Positions 58,303-64,000 of a stretch of 64,000 bases of DNA are shown here, piece by piece. The DNA lies in the NCBI GenBank assembly GCA_013416405.1, contig JACCET010000006.1:1-64000 (forward strand). The letters are read 5' to 3'. The notes under the pieces were generated by a model. That model was not told where the DNA came from, made no database searches, and saw only the letters and a program-made list of their open reading frames with translations. Both the position numbers and the translations under genes were made by a program. Within the stretch, counting starts at the first letter, position 1, and every line of letters starts with the position of its first letter. Origin of the DNA: Alcaligenaceae bacterium. Its GTDB lineage: Bacteria > Pseudomonadota > Gammaproteobacteria > Burkholderiales > Burkholderiaceae_B.

Positions 58303-58929
58303 TCACACGGATTTCGCCTTCTTGGGCGGCGGCGTAAAAGCCGCCGGCCTGTCCATGCCGTGGTATTCCGGGTTGGGGATCATGTCTATACCTATCGCCA
58401 TACGGTTAGACATATTGAAGAAACCCACGGTATCGGCCAGATCGAAAATATCTTCATGGCTCAGGCCCACATCGGCCAGTGCTGCGCGATCGGCTTCGAC
58501 CACCTGCTCGGGCGTCTTGGTCAGCTTCCAGGCAAAATCCAGCATGGCGCGCTGGCGCTTATCCAGGGGCGCCACCCGGTAATTCATCACCATCATTTCG
58601 CCCAATTGCGGGTCACCGGACAACGCCCGCACGGCCTGGCCATGTGCAACCAGGCAGTAATAGCAATGATTCGCGCTGGATACCACCACGGCAACCATTT
58701 CCCGTTCGAGCTTGCTTAAGCCCGAAGGCGCCAGCATGAGCTCGTTATACATGGCCATGAAATTGCGCAGCTTGTTGGGCCGCAGGCTATAGGCGGCCAG
58801 CACATTGGGGATCAGCCCCAGTTTTTCAGTGCACTTGGCAAATACGGCCTGTATGTCTTCATCAAGACTGGCGGCGTCGGGCACGCCCACGGCCGACACA
58901 TGATTGGGTTGCGGCATCAGAGTCTCCAT
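58303..58929 (-). CDS. AhpD-like carboxymuconolactone decarboxylase family protein (peroxidase-related)
   Basis: 208 residues. The AhpD/CMD active-site motif is EREMVAVVVSSANHCYYCLV, with C89, C92 and H96, as in the peroxidase-related group. Such proteins use the CxxC pair in thiol redox reactions. It is divergent from a hemerythrin gene, suggesting a joint role in oxidative or nitrosative stress, which is inference. Confidence 0.88.
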   Translation of the reverse strand: METLMPQPNHVSAVGVPDAASLDEDIQAVFAKCTEKLGLIPNVLAAYSLRPNKLRNFMAMYNELMLAPSGLSKLEREMVAVVVSSANHCYYCLVAHGQAVRALSGDPQLGEMMVMNYRVAPLDKRQRAMLDFAWKLTKTPEQVVEADRAALADVGLSHEDIFDLADTVGFFNMSNRMAIGIDMIPNPEYHGMDRPAAFTPPPKKAKSV

Positions 58930-58938
58930 TCCTTATAA

Positions 58939-58960
58939 TCATTGAACGATACTAAAGTAT
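58939..58960. promoter_or_regulatory. Divergent promoter region of the AhpD-like and hemerythrin genes
   Basis: The 47-base gap has an ATACT-AA-AGTAT inverted repeat (58949-58960) and AT-rich -10-like sequences on both strands (CTTATAATC just upstream). It may be a shared operator. The regulator is unknown. Confidence 0.3.
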
Positions 58961-58976
58961 ATGCAGGGACTATGCC

Positions 58977-59540
58977 ATGGCTACAGACTTTCCCGGTTTC
59001 TCCGGACCCACCGCCAGCACAGAAGCGCCGCTGGAAATGCTCAGCGCCTGCCACCATCGCATAGAGCGGCAGTGCAACACCTTAAGGCGGCTTGAGCCTC
59101 ATTTGCGCGAACACGGCGCCGATGAAGACGCCCGCAACGCCGCCAGCCGCATCATGCGCTACTTCGATACCTCGGCTCTGCAACATCATGCCGACGAAGA
59201 ACAAGACCTTTTCCCCGCCCTGCTTGAATCCATGGCCGGCTCTGACCCCGTCTGTATAAAAGGGCTGACCGAAGGCCTGGCCAACGATCACCGCAAACTC
59301 GAAGCAGGCTGGCGTCAGCTGCGCAAAGTGCTGGCGCAGGTCGCCGACGGCGTATCGGTCGAACTGCCGGCCGACACACTGGACGCCTTCGTCAGCCTGT
59401 ACGAACGCCATATGAAGCTGGAAGAGGAAGAGTTACTGCCCATGGCCGCGCGTCTGCTCAGCGATGCCGACATTACCCGCATAGGCCTGGCCATGCGCCA
59501 GCGCCGCGGCATCAGCGATACTGATATCGACGCAAGCTGA
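58977..59540 (+). CDS. Hemerythrin-domain protein
   Basis: 187 residues. A four-helix bundle with diiron-ligand candidates: LSACHHRIERQCNTL, QHHADEEQDLFPALLE, NDHRKLEAGW and HMKLEEEELLPMAARL, the HxxxE pattern of hemerythrin HHE domains. Bacterial members bind oxygen, NO or iron or repair Fe-S centres. It is in the cytoplasm (no signal peptide), beside an AhpD-like gene. Confidence 0.88.
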   Translation: MATDFPGFSGPTASTEAPLEMLSACHHRIERQCNTLRRLEPHLREHGADEDARNAASRIMRYFDTSALQHHADEEQDLFPALLESMAGSDPVCIKGLTEGLANDHRKLEAGWRQLRKVLAQVADGVSVELPADTLDAFVSLYERHMKLEEEELLPMAARLLSDADITRIGLAMRQRRGISDTDIDAS

Positions 59541-59561
59541 GATACCGCGCTGCGCACACCG

Positions 59562-62500
59562 CTATAGCCTGACCACCTTCAGCGCTTCACCAAACACACG
59601 GCGCGCCGGCTCCAGCAAGGATTCGTGGTGACTTAGAAAAATGACCTGGGTGTGCCGCGACAATTCCGCCATGGCTTGCAAGCCTGCCTCGGTTCGACCG
59701 TCGTCATAATTGATGAACAAGTCATCGGCAATGAATGGCAAAGCGGGTGCCTGCTCCAGGTGCAGCTCCAGCGCTGCCAGGCGCAAGGCCAGGTAAAGCT
59801 GATCGCGCGTGCCATCGCTCAAGCCTTCTATGCCTACACGCTGTCCGTCGCTGCGCTGCCCCTCCAGCACCATGGGGTGCCGGTCAAAATCCACCCTGAG
59901 CCGCTCGAATGAATTCAGAGTCAGTTGGGCAAATATCGTGCTGGCGCGTGCCAGCATGGGGCCTTGTTTTTCTTCCCGATAACGATCTATAGACCAACGC
60001 AGCAACCGCGATGCCGTATAGACTTTGACATAACGTTCAGCGGCATCACTCATTCTGGCCAGCGCGTCCTGCCGCTTGGCCTCGGCCCGAGCCGCGTCGT
60101 CGGCGCCCGCCATGGCCTGTAATTCACGCTCGGCATCGGCCTGCTGCACGGCCAAGTCGCTGTGCGCTGCAGTAGCCTGCTCAATATCGGCCTGCAAACG
60201 CGTCAACTGTGTAACCACTTCGGCCACATCAACGCCGTCCAACTCTAGCTGCAACTGGGCCTGGGTCAAGCCATCGCCTTCTTGCAACAAGCGCGCACGC
60301 GCCTGCTCGGCGCGTAGTTGCAGCCTGCGATGCCTATCAGCTTTTTCTATGACCGGCCCCAGGGCTTCCAGCGTAGTTACCCCGGCTCGATCCAGCATAG
60401 GCTCAATGGCACCACGCGACTGCTGCAATGTCTGTTCGGCTGCTCGAATCTCGGCCCGCTCGGCCTGTATGGCGCGAGTCAGCTGGGCAGCTTGTTCTTG
60501 TGCCCTGCTGGCTAGCGCCAGCCTGTGCGTCAACGTCTGGCTGATCTCAAAAGCCTGGGCGTGCGACAACCCTTCATTATCGGCATACTCCAGACTCACC
60601 ACACTCGCCAGCCTGGCCGCCTGCTGTGCAAAATCGTGCAACTCAGCCTGCATCACGTCCAGCCTTTCACTGCGCAGGCGACGCATCTGGTCAAGCTGGC
60701 CAGACACCTCTGCAATCAGGGTCAACACGCCTTGGGCGGCACCCGGACCGGTGTCGGCCGGCAGCCCTGTTTTTAACAGGGCATCGCTCCAGGCTTGCTG
60801 CCATAGCTCATGCCGGGACAGTGCCTCGTTCAGGGTTTGCTGTGCAGCCTTCAGTGCAACATTGGCTTGGACGGCCTGCGCTTGCCAAGCCTCGTGCCGG
60901 GTCGCCGCCGCGTCCGCCTCGCGAATATAAGCCTCGGCCGTGGCACGCAGCCCGTTCAGTGTTGGTGTTTGCTCGCCCGAATCATTAACCTCAGTATGAC
61001 CAGCCTGACTCAGCGCACCGGCCAGCCTGTCCAGGGCCGCCTGCTGCGCGTCCTGCAACAGATCCAGATCTTGTTGGGCGCGCGTCAATGCCTGCTCGGC
61101 ATCATGCACCTGAGCCTTGCGCACCAGCCAGTCCGGCGCCTGCTCCAGCGTCAATTCCGTCAGACCCAGCTGGGTACTGGTCGCCAGCCATTGAGCATCA
61201 AAATCATCCAGCACCTGACAGCTTTGCGCATGACGTTGCTGTGCCTGTTCTACATCCTGGCAGGCTTGTTCCCACTGATGCCGCAGGCTTTGCAGTTGCG
61301 CTGCCTCTTGGGCTTTGTCGTAGCGCTGGTCAGCCAACTCATCGGCGCTGCGCAGCGCCGCTTCGAACGGCTCGGCCGCATCGGCCAAGACGGTAACGCC
61401 CTGCCTGATGGACTGCCATGTATCGTCGCGCAGACGACGAGCCTGGGCCAGTTCTTCCTGTGTGGCCGGGCTATGCTGCTCACCATACTGGCGCAGGCGC
61501 AACGCACACTTGTCAGCAATAGCCGCCAGCTCTTGCTGGCGCTGCGCCACGGACTTCACATCGGCCAGCAAATCACGGCGCTCGGCCAGCCACGCAGCCA
61601 GAACCTGTGCCGTCGGCAAGGCTAGGCCGGCCAGTTGCTCTGGCGGCATAGCCCACTGCCCCAGACCAGCCAGCGCCTGCTCCAGCGCCGTCTGACCATC
61701 ATGCACCTGCAGCTTTGCCTTCTGTGTGGCCGACTCGGCATCGCCCAGCGTCTTGGCTCGTTCCAGCGCCTCGCGCAGCGCCAGGCTGACCTTGGGAACG
61801 GGCTGAGCACCCAGCCTGGCCTGAATGGCGTCAGCATCCGCCTTGCGGTCGCCCAGCAAAGTCTTGGCGCTCTCCAGCGCCTGGGCCAGGGCACCCTGAT
61901 CACGCAACAGCTGCTCGATATGCTTGCGCAAAGGCAAGGCGGGCAAGCTGGCCCGCAAGGCCTGCTCCAGGGCAAGCCCATGAGGCTGCGCCGCCATGGC
62001 TGCTTCTTGTACCAGATCCAGCTCATACAATTGCTGCAAGGCCTGCTGCCCCAGCTGTTGCAGCTGGCCCTGATAACGCTCCATGGTCGACGGATGGCTG
62101 GCGTACTGATGGCGCAGTGTATCCAGTGCTGATATCTCTGTGCCCAGGCTTAATATAGTATCTTCAATAGCTATACTTTTTAAGGCAGTCTCCAGACGCT
62201 GCAATTCCTTGCGCCGATACTCAAGCCCATGTTGGGCCACGGCCTGGTCGCGCTCGGCCTGCTCCAGTGTCTGGGCCGCATCGGGTGCCAGACTTACAAC
62301 ATCACCCAGTTCGGCCAATTGCGCCAGGCTATCGTTCAGTTCCTGCATCACCGGATTCACACGACGTATGCGCTCCAGCCTGTCGCGCCGGGTCTGTTGC
62401 GCCATCAGCAAATCGCGCTGGGCGCGCAGCTGTTCAGCCAAGGCCTGAACTCGCTCATGAGCATCCGCCCACTTGCGCGTATGCACGGTGGAGTTTTTCA

Positions 62501-63089
62501 GGATCTCGACGGCAGCGTCCATATCGGCACGTGCCGCATAATACACACGCTTGGACGAACGCGTAGGCGCCCAAAGGCTGTCTGCTTCTTGATCCAGCGC
62601 ATCGCGCACCCGCCCCAGGCTGGCCAGGCCCGCCGCCGATTGGAACAGAATTTGCCCTACGTCGTCTTGTGCGTTCAGTATGCTGTTGCCGCCCTGTACC
62701 AGTCGGGGATGATCCAGGCCGAACATTTTGTCGAAAAAATCACGGCTGGCACCGCCCAGATAGTCATGCAAAGCCGTCTCGGGCAGCGGTGTTTCATCGG
62801 GTGCCCGCAAGGTATTCTTGTTGGCCTTCAGGCGCATGAATTCCAGCACCTGGTCGTCGTGCTGCACGACGGCGCCCAGACGCAATTCTGATTTGGCGTG
62901 CACGAAATCCAGCGGCGTGCGCAGCGGAAAGCCGAACAGCAAATCCAGGATGGCGCCCCGTAGTGTGGATTTACCGGCCTCGTTGGGCCCCAATATCAAA
63001 TGAAAGTCGAATTCCGACGGCCCCGGAAGATCAATACGGCTGTCGGTGAATTTCCCATAGCGGATCAGATCCAGCCTTTGCAATCGCAT
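59562..63089 (-). CDS. YhaN-like SMC/Rad50-type coiled-coil ATPase
   Basis: 1175 residues. N-terminal ATPase half with Walker A GPNEAGKSTLRGAILDLLFG, then about 800 residues of Gln/Ala-rich coiled coil, and a C-terminal half with the signature-like EGLSDGTRDQLYLALRLAAL and Walker B PALPFIADDLFINYDDGR. This is the YhaN/RecN-SbcC organisation. It pairs with the exonuclease encoded 4 bases upstream and probably works on DNA ends during repair. I see no zinc-hook CxxC in the coiled coil. Confidence 0.9.
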   Translation of the reverse strand: MRLQRLDLIRYGKFTDSRIDLPGPSEFDFHLILGPNEAGKSTLRGAILDLLFGFPLRTPLDFVHAKSELRLGAVVQHDDQVLEFMRLKANKNTLRAPDETPLPETALHDYLGGASRDFFDKMFGLDHPRLVQGGNSILNAQDDVGQILFQSAAGLASLGRVRDALDQEADSLWAPTRSSKRVYYAARADMDAAVEILKNSTVHTRKWADAHERVQALAEQLRAQRDLLMAQQTRRDRLERIRRVNPVMQELNDSLAQLAELGDVVSLAPDAAQTLEQAERDQAVAQHGLEYRRKELQRLETALKSIAIEDTILSLGTEISALDTLRHQYASHPSTMERYQGQLQQLGQQALQQLYELDLVQEAAMAAQPHGLALEQALRASLPALPLRKHIEQLLRDQGALAQALESAKTLLGDRKADADAIQARLGAQPVPKVSLALREALERAKTLGDAESATQKAKLQVHDGQTALEQALAGLGQWAMPPEQLAGLALPTAQVLAAWLAERRDLLADVKSVAQRQQELAAIADKCALRLRQYGEQHSPATQEELAQARRLRDDTWQSIRQGVTVLADAAEPFEAALRSADELADQRYDKAQEAAQLQSLRHQWEQACQDVEQAQQRHAQSCQVLDDFDAQWLATSTQLGLTELTLEQAPDWLVRKAQVHDAEQALTRAQQDLDLLQDAQQAALDRLAGALSQAGHTEVNDSGEQTPTLNGLRATAEAYIREADAAATRHEAWQAQAVQANVALKAAQQTLNEALSRHELWQQAWSDALLKTGLPADTGPGAAQGVLTLIAEVSGQLDQMRRLRSERLDVMQAELHDFAQQAARLASVVSLEYADNEGLSHAQAFEISQTLTHRLALASRAQEQAAQLTRAIQAERAEIRAAEQTLQQSRGAIEPMLDRAGVTTLEALGPVIEKADRHRRLQLRAEQARARLLQEGDGLTQAQLQLELDGVDVAEVVTQLTRLQADIEQATAAHSDLAVQQADAERELQAMAGADDAARAEAKRQDALARMSDAAERYVKVYTASRLLRWSIDRYREEKQGPMLARASTIFAQLTLNSFERLRVDFDRHPMVLEGQRSDGQRVGIEGLSDGTRDQLYLALRLAALELHLEQAPALPFIADDLFINYDDGRTEAGLQAMAELSRHTQVIFLSHHESLLEPARRVFGEALKVVRL

Positions 63090-63093
63090 ATGC

Positions 63094-64000
63094 CTACTCC
63101 GCCTTGCTTAGATGCGCCATCAGGGCCGGGCCAACCTCGTTAAGCAAGCCGCTCAGGTCGCCTGCCCTGATGTCGTCGAACCAGGGTACGCTGCCTTGCA
63201 GCTCCGGGGGCGCCTTGCCCACCAGGCCCATAAGCTCGCTTTGCAGGCTTTCCAGAAAATCTGTATCGGTTTCCGCCTGCAGCAACAAGGTGCGCAAGTC
63301 GGCCAGGGCTTCGGCACGATCATGCTCGGTAGCGGGTTCGGCCGGCGCGCTCGTGGCCAGCTTGACCTTTTCCAGCCAAAGTCTGTCATGGCCCAATGCG
63401 GCCACCTGCCCCAATACTTCGGCACGCAGTTGGCCTTCCTGGCCAAAGAGCTCACCATGCACGGCACTGACACCTTCCACCACAACACGGACGGCCAGCA
63501 ACAGATCGGAATCCTGCTCAGCCAGCAAGTCCTGCATGGCGTTGCCTATGGCACGCACGACTTGGGCGAAGGAATCGCAGGCCGACACATCGACGACCAG
63601 CCTATGCCAGCGCAACACATCGACCAGCAGACGCTCGACCTGGACATGGCCCTGGGCGTCGACGTTGACCATGACCGCACCGCGCGGCCCGGTTTCACGG
63701 ATATTGCGTCCTTGCAGATTGCCCGGGAAAACCACGCAGGCCTCGCCCGGCCACATGCCGTATTCATGCACATGGCCCAGGGCCCAATACTGGTAGCCCT
63801 TGGCCTGCAGTTCGGCCAGCGAACACGGTGCGTAGTTCGCATGGGCGGCATTGCCTTCCAGCGCGGTATGCAGCACGCCTATATTGAACATGCCCGGCAC
63901 TGGTGGCGGATAAGTGGCGGCCAGATTATCGGTGGTGGCAGCCACTTTGAAGCTGCGCCCGTGCACGGCCAATTTCAGATCGTTGTGCGTAAAGGTAGAC
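63094..64000 (-). CDS. YhaO/SbcD-like DNA repair exonuclease, C-terminal part (cut by window edge)
   Basis: About 302 C-terminal residues are visible; the frame stays open to the last base, so the N-terminal metal-binding motifs are outside. Visible metallophosphatase motifs: FNIGVLHTALEG and YWALGHVHEYG, followed by GNLQGRNIRETGPRGAVMVN, as in YhaO/SbcD exonucleases. A C-terminal helical region, possibly the ATPase-binding part, ends the protein. It is coupled to the YhaN-like gene, with its stop 4 bases before that start. Confidence 0.88.
   Translation of the reverse strand, partial: STFTHNDLKLAVHGRSFKVAATTDNLAATYPPPVPGMFNIGVLHTALEGNAAHANYAPCSLAELQAKGYQYWALGHVHEYGMWPGEACVVFPGNLQGRNIRETGPRGAVMVNVDAQGHVQVERLLVDVLRWHRLVVDVSACDSFAQVVRAIGNAMQDLLAEQDSDLLLAVRVVVEGVSAVHGELFGQEGQLRAEVLGQVAALGHDRLWLEKVKLATSAPAEPATEHDRAEALADLRTLLLQAETDTDFLESLQSELMGLVGKAPPELQGSVPWFDDIRAGDLSGLLNEVGPALMAHLSKAE

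Overview
The window looks like a chromosome segment of a betaproteobacterium in Burkholderiales, most likely Alcaligenaceae (Bordetella/Pusillimonas-like). I infer this from a Bug/TctC-type binding protein, a narK1-narK2-narGHJI cluster, a recJ gene overlapping a conserved beta-proteobacterial neighbour, and the overall gene style. No rRNA, tRNA or CRISPR array was seen, and the genus cannot be fixed from the sequence.

Positions 1-7258 are accessory DNA. The window opens inside the 3' end of an IS66-type transposase. Poorly conserved genes of lower GC follow: an unknown membrane-type ORF, an unknown 399-residue protein, a RelE-type toxin with its XRE antitoxin, an excisionase-like DNA-binding protein, an unknown 368-residue protein, an AlpA-type regulator and a truncated regulator gene. 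A P4-type tyrosine recombinase ends the block, next to the 3' end of guaA, a known integration site for genomic islands. The far end of the island lies outside the window.

Positions 7259-23576 carry housekeeping genes, nearly all on the minus strand: guaA, guaB, purL (purine synthesis), greB, a PHP-domain phosphoesterase whose start codon appears to be ATC, an alpha/beta hydrolase, and a branched-chain 2-oxoacid dehydrogenase operon (E1 alpha, E1 beta, E2, E3). One plus-strand MFS transporter gene lies between guaA and guaB.

Positions 23695-36500 form a complete respiratory nitrate reduction unit on the minus strand: narK1, narK2, narG, narH, narJ, narI, a parvulin-type isomerase, a NarX-like sensor kinase lacking the usual periplasmic nitrate domain, and a NarL-like regulator. 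A 43-base element is conserved at matching positions upstream of narK1 and narG.

Positions 36583-53148 mix general functions: comEC, a MarR-controlled cluster (flavin monooxygenase, DUF3237 protein, Bug-type binding protein), tatD, lolD and lolC, the recJ pair, two EamA exporters, a two-domain SnoaL/VOC protein facing an HxlR-SCP2 regulator, a DUF2007 protein and a serine acetyltransferase.

Positions 53238-64000 hold a sulfonate/taurine-like ABC importer in one operon with a second periplasmic binding protein and an NSS-family sodium symporter. An AhpD-like protein faces a hemerythrin. A YhaN-like coiled-coil ATPase follows with its partner exonuclease, which runs off the right edge.
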